A stretch of 64,000 bases of DNA from DATBGS01 sp036557885. Lineage in GTDB: Bacteria; Chloroflexota; Ktedonobacteria; Ktedonobacterales; DATBGS01. This document shows, one piece after another, positions 37,057 through 44,980 of the stretch. Where the stretch lies: assembly GCA_036557885.1 (NCBI GenBank), contig DATBGS010000162.1, positions 1-64,000 on the forward strand, read 5' to 3'. The translations under genes and the position numbers were made by a program. How positions within the stretch are numbered: position 1 is the first letter of the stretch; every line of letters starts with the position of its first letter. A model generated the notes under the pieces. It did not search any database and was not told where the DNA came from. It saw only the letters and a program-made list of their open reading frames with translations.

Positions 37057-37230
37057 TTAAAAGAATTTCATCCAAAACAGGAAGGCAACGAACCCTTCCA
37101 GCAGCAGCCACCCAAGGGGAATAAAAACGAGCAGGGCCGCGAGCGTAAAAAGCCCGGAAGACCCGTTCCCCGTGTACCAAAGTGCCAACCCAAGTACAAG
37201 ACCAATACAAAAACACCACACTTTCCACAC
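37057..37230 (-). CDS. Small two-helix membrane protein (57 aa)
   Basis: Start GTG 37230 is preferred because AAAGGAG stands seven bases upstream; an upstream ATG (37251) has none. The product is two hydrophobic helices, about residues 5-20 (CFCIGLVLGLALWY) and 28-50 (LFTLAALLVFIPLGWLLLEG), joined by a short NGSSG loop. Function unknown; it resembles the many small integral membrane proteins of unknown role. Confidence 0.6.
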   Translation of the reverse strand: MWKVWCFCIGLVLGLALWYTGNGSSGLFTLAALLVFIPLGWLLLEGFVAFLFWMKFF

Positions 37231-37501
37231 AAATCCGCTCCTTTCTTCCATGCGGTCTGGCGCCTGGGCATGGCGGGAGAGGGTATCCCTCCCCAAGGCT
37301 CAGCAGGACTTGAGAGCCAGCACATAACCAGGCAGCGCAGTTCTCGTGCTTCCTTGAAAGGGAGCGTAACATGAAGAGGGGCAAATTTCTGTGGGGGCAC
37401 GCACAAAAGGAATCAGACCTGATTTTCTTCTTTCCCGCTGCATAGATGATGCCTGCCCTGGTTCAGGACAGGCATCTTTCAACGAACGGCTTTGAGTTTC
37501 C

Positions 37502-38527
37502 TTACAATTCCTGGCGAACGATCCTGGCTCCTTCAACCAACGCGCACAATTTCCCAAAAGCTACTTCGCGTGGCAGATATTTCATGCCGCAATCTGGGGC
37601 CAGGATGAGTCGCTCTGGCTCAACATACTCCAAAGCAGCGCGAATCCTCGCAGCCACTTTCTCCGATGTCTCTATTTCCATATCGCCCAGGCTTAAAACA
37701 CCGAGAATAATGGTTTTGTTTGCCAACTGGCGCAGAACCGACAGATCAAGATTCGGCTGAGCGGCCTCAATCGAAATCTGCTTAACAACGCAATCGCGTA
37801 ACTCCGTCAGAAAGGCATATTGCCCAGGCCGATTATGCACAATCGCGGCGTACCCAAAGCAGAGATGCAGCGCCGTCGTTCCCTCGATTCCTTCCAGCGC
37901 CCGGTTGATGACCTCGACCCCATAGCTTCTGGCTTTTTCTGGCCTTGCTTGCAGGTACGGCTCATCAATCTGTACGACCTCGGCCCCCGCTGCCTGCAAG
38001 CTCTTAATCTCCTCGTTGATGGCTGCGGCAACATCCAACGCCAGAGCTTTATCTTCCTGGTAATAGTCGTTTTGTGCCTGCTGGGTGACAGTAAACGGGC
38101 CTGGCACCGTAATCTTGATGCGGCGGTTGGTGTTGCGTCGCAGAAATTCCACATCGGACGCTTCCACCGGGTGCAGCCGACGGATGGGGCCAACGACACG
38201 CGGAACCGGATTGGGGTGGCCGGTGCGATCCAGAGCCACCCCTGGGTTATCTATATCCATCCCGTCTAATGCAGTGGAGAAGCGGTTGGAGTAACTCTCC
38301 CGACGCATCTCCCCATCGGAGATAATGTCTATGCCTGCGCGCTCCATATCACGAATGGCAAGCAGGGTTGCATCGTCCTGCGCTTCTTGCAGCAGCGGCT
38401 CTGGGATGCGCCAGATTTCCCTTGCCCGGACGCGAGGAGGGAAGCGGCCCCGCAGATTTTTACGATCAACCAACCACTCTGGCTGGGGATAGCTTCCCAC
38501 CACTGTTGTTAAAAGCCTATCAGCCAT
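37502..38527 (-). CDS. MetE-like (cobalamin-independent methionine synthase C-domain family) protein
   Basis: 341 residues, about the length of the C-terminal catalytic barrel of MetE. Zinc ligands typical of the family are visible: LHLCFGY (His, Cys), a Glu in the following barrel region, and APDCGMKYL (Cys, about 318). The start TTVVGSYPQP and DGEMRRESY are family hallmarks. These proteins transfer a methyl or alkyl group to a thiol at zinc. Being the last gene of an aromatic-type catabolic operon (65 bp after the dioxygenase alpha subunit) suggests an alkyl/methyl transfer or thiol role there, not methionine synthesis; that is inference. Confidence 0.8.
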   Translation of the reverse strand: MADRLLTTVVGSYPQPEWLVDRKNLRGRFPPRVRAREIWRIPEPLLQEAQDDATLLAIRDMERAGIDIISDGEMRRESYSNRFSTALDGMDIDNPGVALDRTGHPNPVPRVVGPIRRLHPVEASDVEFLRRNTNRRIKITVPGPFTVTQQAQNDYYQEDKALALDVAAAINEEIKSLQAAGAEVVQIDEPYLQARPEKARSYGVEVINRALEGIEGTTALHLCFGYAAIVHNRPGQYAFLTELRDCVVKQISIEAAQPNLDLSVLRQLANKTIILGVLSLGDMEIETSEKVAARIRAALEYVEPERLILAPDCGMKYLPREVAFGKLCALVEGARIVRQEL

Positions 38528-38592
38528 GCAAGTTCCCCCTTGTCACAGTTTCGCACTTCGGCTCCTGGCTAAAACACACTCTCCAGCCTTCG

Positions 38593-38955
38593 TCAGGTGG
38601 TGATGTCCGGATAGGGCAGCGACCAGTGCTTGAGCTTTCGCGCATACTCAAGCTGGAACCCCAGCGGCTCCGCGTAGTCGCGCTCAAACAAGGCGATGAA
38701 GAGCGTGAGCGTCAGGAAATTGTGCGCGCCAAGCTCAAAGAGCTTGACGTAATCATGTGTCGCCAGCGCCTCGCGCTCCTCGTCGGTAAACTTCAGCCAG
38801 GTGCTTCGCTCGGCCTCTGGCACGTTCAAGATGACGTTGGCCCGCTCGTTTTCCCACCAGGTGACGGTGCCACGCGGGTCTTCGCGGTAGCGCTCCACCA
38901 GCGCTGGGTCGCGGTCAATGGTGAAAAGGAACTTGTTAAGGAGATACTTGCTCAT
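38593..38955 (-). CDS. Class III extradiol dioxygenase small (LigA-like) subunit
   Basis: 120 residues of the LigA fold, all helical: YLLNKFLFTIDRDPALVERY at the start and LSPEE-type segment FTDEEREALATHDYVKLFELG in the middle. In protocatechuate 4,5-dioxygenase this subunit caps the active site of LigB. Its ATG overlaps the stop of the LigB-like gene (38952-38955), so the two are translated together and should form an alpha-beta complex. Confidence 0.85.
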   Translation of the reverse strand: MSKYLLNKFLFTIDRDPALVERYREDPRGTVTWWENERANVILNVPEAERSTWLKFTDEEREALATHDYVKLFELGAHNFLTLTLFIALFERDYAEPLGFQLEYARKLKHWSLPYPDITT

Positions 38956-39812
38956 GCGTCCACCCCATTCGGATACCAGGTAAAGTAGGCTTCCATTGTG
39001 TGGAACAGGTCAAGCGTGTCGGCGTAATCGGCCTTGACTTCCCCAGCAACGCCCATCATCAGCATAAAGTCAAGGAAGCCGTGCGTGGCGTTGCCTGGCT
39101 CCCAGAGGCTTTGTAGCGAGACCTCTCGTAACGCACCCGCAATGTCCCCGTTGGCAATCCATTCGACGGCTTTACGATCAAACTCAGGGTCTGGCCCATG
39201 CGGTCCAAACTGGCGTGGTCCGCCTAGCTCCAGCGAAAGATGGCCGGTCCCAATGACGGCGACGCGCTCCTCGCTCGGCCAGGCTTCGAGAAGGCGGCGC
39301 AGGGTGCGGCCTAGCTCGACATATCGCCAGGGCTGCGGAAGCGGCGGGGCAAAGATGTTGGTGTAGACAGGTACGATGGGCAGATCAGCTTGCGGGCGTG
39401 TGGTGATAATGGGGCAGGTAATGCTGTGGTCCACACGCAGTTCATTACTGAACGCAAGATCGAAACCGGCATCCAGCCCAGCACGCAGCAAATACGCCGA
39501 GAGTTCTTCGTGTCCCTTCAGGAACATGCGCGGCAGCCCAAACTCGCGCTCCTCGTTGTAGTAATTCGCGTCGTAGAACGGCGCTTTGCCGATGAGGAAC
39601 TGCGGCATATTATCGTAGAACATCTGGTGGAAGTGGTCTGAACCCACCATGACCAGGACATCGGGATTGGCCCTGGTCAGCGTCTCGCGGTAGGCCAGCA
39701 CCTTGCGGACCCACTCGTCCGCGAAAGGGGGTTTGGTTTCCGGCGGCGAAGTGCTGGCGCGGTAGAAGAACGGGTGGTGTGTGGTGGCGAGGACAGCGAC
39801 AATTTTTGCCAT
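38952..39812 (-). CDS. Class III extradiol ring-cleavage dioxygenase large (LigB-like) subunit
   Basis: 286 residues from ATG 39812 (GAGGAAGG upstream); the frame extends further but without similarity. Iron-ligand histidines are expected in TTHHPFFYR near residue 10 and in the later VGSDHFHQM; a catalytic histidine lies in GTGHLSLELGG. LRVDHSITCPIITTR is also a family hallmark. The enzyme would cleave a catechol-type ring next to the hydroxyls using Fe(II) and O2. Neighbours suggest that the product is passed to a CoA transferase and a lyase. Whether the substrate is protocatechuate, gallate or another phenol cannot be told from sequence. Confidence 0.88.
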   Translation of the reverse strand: MAKIVAVLATTHHPFFYRASTSPPETKPPFADEWVRKVLAYRETLTRANPDVLVMVGSDHFHQMFYDNMPQFLIGKAPFYDANYYNEEREFGLPRMFLKGHEELSAYLLRAGLDAGFDLAFSNELRVDHSITCPIITTRPQADLPIVPVYTNIFAPPLPQPWRYVELGRTLRRLLEAWPSEERVAVIGTGHLSLELGGPRQFGPHGPDPEFDRKAVEWIANGDIAGALREVSLQSLWEPGNATHGFLDFMLMMGVAGEVKADYADTLDLFHTMEAYFTWYPNGVDA

Positions 39813-39870
39813 AACCTTCCTCTCTTTCGTGTGCGGCCTGCGTATTTTCCAGGTCGCTCTGTGAGTTGGG

Positions 39871-40701
39871 CTAGCGCTGTTCTGTGGTGTCGTTGCCGAC
39901 GTTTGGCCGATACACGGCGTTCCGGTCAATTGCAGTATAAATACTTGGCGCAATAGGAGCGCGCAGTTCTTCGGCGAGGTGCCCCAGCAGCCCAGCCGCC
40001 CGCGCCAGCAAAGCCACCCCACGCAACAACTCAGGAGGCAACCCAAGATCGGCCAGCGCCGCGCCAGCAACCCCTGCGCCATTGAGCGGCAGCCTGCGCC
40101 CCAATATCTCGGCGTGGACACGCCCAATCGCCTCAAACAGGCGCAGGTGTGGTCCCCGCAAGCCCTCCTGCTCAGCAATGCCAATGAGAACCAGGGTTCG
40201 CGGGTCAGCGGTCTTATGCACTGGATGGCCCAAGCCTGGGACAAAGCGGCCAGCGGCGCGCTGCTCTGTCACCGCTTTGCGGGCCAGCGCGTCCCATTGC
40301 TCATCCGTCGCTGGCAAATTGCCAGCAACGGTTGTCAGCACGCCAGCGAGAAATCGCCCTGTATCTTCGGTGACGCCCAGAAACCGCGAGCCACCACCCA
40401 GCAGACCTGCCGCCATCGCGCCCTGGAGCGCATCAGGGGCGCTGTACAAAGTCAGGCGGGCGGCTATGGCGGTGGGCGTAAAACCATGATCAGCCAGCGA
40501 GACAAGTACCGCCTCAAACACGCGCACCTGCTGCGGAGTTGGGCGCTGCTGCGTGGCGAGCCAGAACGCCAGTTCGCCAAAGCCGATCTTGCCCATCAAT
40601 TCGCCCGCGAGATTGTGACCAAGCAGGCGGATGCTGCTGGCGTCAGATGTCCCGATGCCGGTAGGATACTCCGCCTGTCCCTCTTGCTCACCAGCTCGCA
40701 T
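39871..40701 (-). CDS. Short citrate-synthase-like protein, possible citryl-CoA-lyase type
   Basis: 276 residues, much shorter than citrate synthase (about 370-430). The core motif FVPGLGHPVHKTADPR (about 155-170) corresponds to the catalytic G-F-G-H-x-x-Y-K-x-x-D-P-R block of citrate synthase, with a Val in place of the Tyr. The N-terminal small domain is reduced. Short members of this superfamily act as citryl-CoA lyases or related C-C lyases on CoA thioesters. It lies between a CoA transferase gene and the dioxygenase genes, so cleavage of a CoA-activated ring-fission product is a reasonable inference. Confidence 0.75.
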   Translation of the reverse strand: MRAGEQEGQAEYPTGIGTSDASSIRLLGHNLAGELMGKIGFGELAFWLATQQRPTPQQVRVFEAVLVSLADHGFTPTAIAARLTLYSAPDALQGAMAAGLLGGGSRFLGVTEDTGRFLAGVLTTVAGNLPATDEQWDALARKAVTEQRAAGRFVPGLGHPVHKTADPRTLVLIGIAEQEGLRGPHLRLFEAIGRVHAEILGRRLPLNGAGVAGAALADLGLPPELLRGVALLARAAGLLGHLAEELRAPIAPSIYTAIDRNAVYRPNVGNDTTEQR

Positions 40702-40755
40702 GGGCTTCTATCCTTCCTGATGTGTCTACCTGCTTATGCCGTCAGTTGCGCAGGC

Positions 40756-41988
40756 TTACCCTGCCGATGTCCTGGCCGTCTTGAGGTTCTCCCGGTCGCT
40801 GCGCGGTGTCTCTCTAAGCCAGGCACGAATCTGCTCGCTATCCTGGCCGAGCGCCGGAGGTGGCAGCGTGTGGCGCGGCTGCGTCACAGAGAACGAGATT
40901 GGATGACGGATCATGGGCACAGCATCTTCCCCAGCGCCAACCTCAATGATGGGGTCAAGCCCAAGTTCCTGAGCGAGCTTGACACCCCCTTCGATGCTGT
41001 TGATTGGGCCACAGGGCACGCCTGCGGTGTTCAGCAGTTGGAACCATTCGCTGGCCGTCCTGGTGCGCAGCCGTTCAACCAGCAGCGGGCGCAGTGCTTC
41101 GCGGTTACGGGTACGGTCTTCGGTTTTGGCAAATCTAGGGTCGCGCGGCAACTCAGGAAGGCCAAGAACCTCGCAGAGCTTGCTGAACTGCCCACTATTT
41201 CCTACCGCAATCACCAGTTCCTGGTCGGCAGTGGGCAGCGGCTCATATGGGAAAAGGCTGGGATGAGCATTGCCCATGCGCGTTGGCGTGACCCCGCCCG
41301 CGACATAGGCAGATGTGTGGTTGACCAACCCTGATAGCGCCGAGGCAAGCAGGCTCACCTCCACATGCTGGCCTAGTCCGGTGCGATTACGGTGATTGAG
41401 GGCAGCCAGGATGCCGATGGTGACGTGCAGCCCAGCCATCACATCAAAGACCGAAATACCGGAGCGAAAGGCAGGGCCATCGGGGGCGCCCGTCAGACTC
41501 ATCAACCCGGACACCGCCTGCACAATCAGATCGTAGCCGGGAAGCGCTGCTCCCTGCGCCGTCCCGAAACCGCTGATAGAGGCGTAAATGAGGCCGGGGT
41601 TCTGCTGGCTTGCCGCCTCATAATCCAACCCGAAGCGCTTCAGACCTCCAGGCTTAAAATTTTCGATGAAGATGTCTGCGCGGGCGGCAAGTTCCCTGGC
41701 AAGTTGCAGGTCTTCCTGGTCGTTGAAATCGAGGACAATAGAGCGCTTGTTGCGGTTGATGGAAAGATAGTAGGTCGCTACCCCATTGCGAACTGGTGGC
41801 ATCCAGGTGCGGGTTTCATCCCCTGCGGGGCTTTCCACTTTGATCACCGTTGCACCCAGGTCGCCCAGCAGCATTGTGCAATACGGACCGGCGAGCGCCC
41901 GCGAGAAGTCGGCAATCAAGAGGCCATCAAGCGGGCCTGGTTGGGAGTCAGTTCCCTGATTTATTGTCTCGTTGTCCTGCTCTGGCAT
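40756..41988 (-). CDS. Family III (CaiB/BaiF) CoA transferase
   Basis: 410 residues from ATG 41988, chosen over GTG 41997 because AGAGG is ten bases before the ATG. Motifs: LLIADFSRALAGPYCTMLLGD, VIKVESPAGDETR, SINRNKRSIVLD, DIFIENFKPGGLKRFG and GVPCGPINS, all standard for the family, including the aspartate that forms the acyl intermediate in the region following the SFGDT-like block (ISGFGTAQ then QAVSGLM). It moves CoA between carboxylic acids in the cytosol. It is the first gene of the leftward operon, directly behind the IclR-controlled promoter. Confidence 0.9.
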   Translation of the reverse strand: MPEQDNETINQGTDSQPGPLDGLLIADFSRALAGPYCTMLLGDLGATVIKVESPAGDETRTWMPPVRNGVATYYLSINRNKRSIVLDFNDQEDLQLARELAARADIFIENFKPGGLKRFGLDYEAASQQNPGLIYASISGFGTAQGAALPGYDLIVQAVSGLMSLTGAPDGPAFRSGISVFDVMAGLHVTIGILAALNHRNRTGLGQHVEVSLLASALSGLVNHTSAYVAGGVTPTRMGNAHPSLFPYEPLPTADQELVIAVGNSGQFSKLCEVLGLPELPRDPRFAKTEDRTRNREALRPLLVERLRTRTASEWFQLLNTAGVPCGPINSIEGGVKLAQELGLDPIIEVGAGEDAVPMIRHPISFSVTQPRHTLPPPALGQDSEQIRAWLRETPRSDRENLKTARTSAG

Positions 41989-42081
41989 CAGGTTCACGCC
42001 TCTGGTGGAGTGGTAGCGAGCGATCAGCGCAGGTGCTGCGTATACTCTATAGCGTTACCATCGCCATCACGCCCTGGTATT

Positions 42082-42142
42082 TGTCCGCAGAACGGACACT
42101 TGTCCGCGAAAATATTATAGAGGACAGCGGAGATGATGTCAA
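42082..42142 (-). promoter_or_regulatory. Consensus promoter with three-half-site IclR-type operator (leftward operon)
   Basis: On the minus strand TTGACA (42137-42142), 17 bp, TATAAT (42114-42119): perfect consensus. Seven bases later come half-sites CGGACA (42101-42106), TGTCCG (42093-42098) and CGGACA (42082-42087) with spacers of 2 and 5 bp. The site covers the start of transcription, so repression is the expected mode. The same layout recurs at 43240-43264. Confidence 0.85.
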
Positions 42143-42182
42143 GGAGCGCGAGCCTTACGGGGCGCTGCTATTCAGCAGTCCA

Positions 42183-43004
42183 TCAGGGAATTGTGCCCGA
42201 TGACCCGACACCAAGCGTCTTCTCTGAACGGCTTTGCCACAGCACCCAATCGGCATTTATCGCCTTTGCGGTCTGCAAGAGCAATGGAAGATATTTCCCG
42301 GTAAGGGTTTCAATGCTCGTCTCTGCTGCGTGAACGGAAATATTGAGCGCTGCGACTACATGATTGCTTGCATCGCGCACAGGCGTGGCGATGGAGCGGA
42401 TACCAGGCGCCAGATGTTCGTCAGTGAGCGCCCATCCTCTCTCGCGCACTTCGCGCAAAACGCGGTCGCGTTCTTCTGCATCTGGCTTCCAGAGCGGCGT
42501 GATACCAGAGCGGCTCGGCTCGACAAGCACCCGCTCCAGCTCCTCTGGCGAGAGAGCAGCAAGCAACACTTTCCCCAGCGAGGTCTGAAGGGCTGGAAAC
42601 CGTGTCCCGATGGTGACGGCAATCGTGATGATCTTCGGCACTGCTACGCGAGCGACATACACGATGTCTGACCCATCAAGCTGCGCGAGCGACGACGACT
42701 CGCCTGTATTTCCCACGAGCCGTTCCATATGCGGGCGGGCAATCTCCCAGATGTTGGTTGCTCCGATGTAGGCCATGCCAAGTTCGAGCACGCGCGGGGT
42801 GAGCGCAAACTCACCATGTACGCTGCGAACATACCCCAACTCTTCAAGCGTCAGCAGCATCCTGCGTGCTGTTGGCCGCGCCAGCCCGGTAGCCGCAGCC
42901 ACCTCGCTCAGGCTCATTGACGGGTGCTTGGGGCCGAACGCCCGGATAACGTCCAGGCCGCGTGCCAGCGCCTCAATGAAGTCTGGTCCTGTTTCGCCAC
43001 GCAT
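42183..43004 (-). CDS. IclR-family transcriptional regulator (PcaU/PobR-like)
   Basis: 273 residues from ATG 43004 (GGGGG upstream; the frame is open further left of the N-terminus without similarity). An N-terminal winged HTH (FIEALARGLDVIRAFG, LSEVAAATGLARPTARRML) is followed by the IclR effector domain (about 90-260: SSSLAQLDGSDIVYVAR, TSLGKVLLAALSPEEL, RSIATPVRD). FIEALARGLDVI is typical of the PcaU/PobR/PcaR branch that controls aromatic catabolism. It lies between the two operons whose promoters share a triple half-site, and PcaU-type regulators bind three-repeat sites, so it is the likely regulator of both. Confidence 0.9.
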   Translation of the reverse strand: MRGETGPDFIEALARGLDVIRAFGPKHPSMSLSEVAAATGLARPTARRMLLTLEELGYVRSVHGEFALTPRVLELGMAYIGATNIWEIARPHMERLVGNTGESSSLAQLDGSDIVYVARVAVPKIITIAVTIGTRFPALQTSLGKVLLAALSPEELERVLVEPSRSGITPLWKPDAEERDRVLREVRERGWALTDEHLAPGIRSIATPVRDASNHVVAALNISVHAAETSIETLTGKYLPLLLQTAKAINADWVLWQSRSEKTLGVGSSGTIP

Positions 43005-43202
43005 CAGTCCCCCTATAACACACCAGCGCCCGTCCTGGCACGCCGTGCGAATAAACACGACAAGAGAGTTTCTCCGCGCTTATCGTAGCAGAAACGGTGT
43101 CCCCCTGTCCATGCTGGCGCAAATGCCTCTGCTGCTCATAAAAAACACCTGATAGGATTGCGGGGTGTGGCAAAGCGCCCATGCAAAATAGCAAAGAAAT
43201 AC

Positions 43203-43264
43203 TTGACATGCGCTTGCGGATTAGGTAATATTTTTGCAGCGGACGATTGTCCGCTATACGGACA
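43203..43264 (+). promoter_or_regulatory. Promoter with three-half-site IclR-type operator (rightward genes)
   Basis: TTGACA (43203-43208), 17 bp, TAATAT (43226-43231). Eight bases later come CGGACG (43240-43245), TGTCCG (43248-43253) and CGGACA (43259-43264), with spacers of 2 and 5 bp, the same order and spacing as the site at 42082-42106 read in the direction of transcription. The leader to the amidohydrolase start is about 210 nt. Confidence 0.85.
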
Positions 43265-43450
43265 AACCTGATCGCCAGCTTCATCCCTTACTGAAAACGA
43301 GTAGCGCAACACGGCTACCAGGACGCGGGCAAAGATGCTAGACGACTGGTATCTGGTGGGCAGGCTGCCCTCCACCTGAAGGTGACTATCAGAACAGGGC
43401 AACGCGGTCCACTTCGCGTTCTGCTGCCAGGATACAATGAGGTGAGCAGA

Positions 43451-44902
43451 ATGAGCCAGGTTCCAGCAACACATGGTCATCACTTCCAACCAGGCCGCCC
43501 AGTGGTGTTCCGCAACGCCACTGTGCTAACAATTGACCCATCACTTGGGTTAATCGAGCATGGCGATGTCCTCGTCACGGACAAACACATTGCGGCGGTC
43601 GGGCGCCAGATTGCCGTACCAGATGGCACGGTGGAAATTGACGCGACTGACGGCATCTTGATGCCAGGCATGGTTGACACCCACCGCCATATGTGGCAAA
43701 CGGCGCTGCGCGGGTTCGGCGCCGAGTGGACGCTCACAAACTATTTCCAATTCTACTATCTGAACTGGGGCAAAATCTTCCGCGCAGAAGACATCTATGC
43801 CGGAAACCTGCTAAGCGCTATTGAAGCCGTAGACGCTGGCGTCACCACATCGGTTGACTGGTCACATGGCTTGCAGACCGTAGAATACGCCGATGCAGCG
43901 GTTGACGCGCTTGAAGCGGTCCCAGGCCGGTTTGTCCTCGCCTATGGCAACTTACTCGGCGCTCCCTGGGAATGGACGAGAAAGCCGGAGTTTGCCAGCT
44001 TTATCAAGCGGCGCATTGATGGGAAGGGCGATATGCTGCGCATGCAGATTGCCTTCGATGTGCCTGGCGACCCAACCTTCCCCGAAAAAGCCGCGTTCGA
44101 GGCGGCGCGCGACTTTGACCTGCCGGTGACGACGCACGCCGGGGTCTGGGGCGCGACCAATGATAATGGCATCCGCCTGATGCACGAACACGGCTTCATG
44201 ACCCCCAAAACGATCTATGTGCACGCGGCCACGCTGTCTGGGGATTCCTACCAGCGTATCGCGGCCTCTGGCGGCCACACCTCGGTTTCTGCGGAGAGCG
44301 AGCACAACGCTGGACAGGGCTATCCGCCCACCTGGATGCTCCGGCGGCACAACATCCCCGTTTCTCTGTCAATGGACACCAGCGTCTGGTGGAGCGCCGA
44401 CCTGTTCTCGGCCATGCGCGCAACCCTGAACGCAGACCGCTCCCGTGAGCACGTGGAAGCGCATGAGCGCAACGAAACCGTCATGCTCAGCCACCTGCGT
44501 GCTGAGCAGGTCGTAACCTGGGCGACGATGGGGGGCGCGGAGGCCCTGGGAATGGACAGCTTCATTGGCAGCATCACCCCTGGCAAGAAGGCTGACCTTG
44601 TTCTGATTAAGAACGATCAGTCGCCAGCGATGTTCCCCATCCTCCATCCTTACGGGCATGTGGTGTTCCAGGCCGGGCGCGGCGATGTGCACACCGTGAT
44701 GGTGGATGGCAAGGTAGTTAAACACGAGCACCGTATGCTCGGCATTGACCTCGCCAGGGCGAAACAGGCCGTTGGGAAGACGGTTGAGTACGCGCGAGGG
44801 AAGATGGGCGAGCAAGCCTGGACCGAAGCCATGAATCCCGCGAAGGCGAAGGTTGATGTGATAGACAACCCGTACACGTATACGGACAAAAATCGCACCT
44901 AA
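43451..44902 (+). CDS. Amidohydrolase (TRZ/ATZ/8-oxoguanine deaminase-like)
   Basis: 483 residues from ATG 43451 (GAGGTGAGC upstream). The metal-dependent hydrolase signature is complete: DTHRHMWQTAL (HxH), TTHAGVWG (His), IYVHAATLSG (His) and SMDTSVWWSAD (Asp), with the small beta-sandwich domain at both ends. Closest resemblance by motif is to the cytosine-deaminase-like branch, which deaminates or dechlorinates N-heterocycles. It is the first gene of the IclR-controlled rightward unit, so its substrate is probably an early intermediate of the same catabolic pathway, perhaps an amino or heterocyclic compound. This is inferred. Confidence 0.85.
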   Translation: MSQVPATHGHHFQPGRPVVFRNATVLTIDPSLGLIEHGDVLVTDKHIAAVGRQIAVPDGTVEIDATDGILMPGMVDTHRHMWQTALRGFGAEWTLTNYFQFYYLNWGKIFRAEDIYAGNLLSAIEAVDAGVTTSVDWSHGLQTVEYADAAVDALEAVPGRFVLAYGNLLGAPWEWTRKPEFASFIKRRIDGKGDMLRMQIAFDVPGDPTFPEKAAFEAARDFDLPVTTHAGVWGATNDNGIRLMHEHGFMTPKTIYVHAATLSGDSYQRIAASGGHTSVSAESEHNAGQGYPPTWMLRRHNIPVSLSMDTSVWWSADLFSAMRATLNADRSREHVEAHERNETVMLSHLRAEQVVTWATMGGAEALGMDSFIGSITPGKKADLVLIKNDQSPAMFPILHPYGHVVFQAGRGDVHTVMVDGKVVKHEHRMLGIDLARAKQAVGKTVEYARGKMGEQAWTEAMNPAKAKVDVIDNPYTYTDKNRT

Positions 44903-44980
44903 GCAACCTGGCGCTCTGGCTCATCTCAGCCGCGCTGTGATAGGATGTGTGTATCACCCACTGGAGAGCGAGGGGATACA

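Noticed and set aside
39813..40244. N-terminal 144-codon extension of the LigB-like gene
   Set aside because: It overlaps the upstream citryl-lyase-like gene in another frame, while ATG 39812 has a good ribosome site and begins the conserved domain.
39979..41334. 451-codon plus-strand frame
   Set aside because: Antisense shadow of the citryl-lyase-like and CoA transferase genes, which have clear family motifs.
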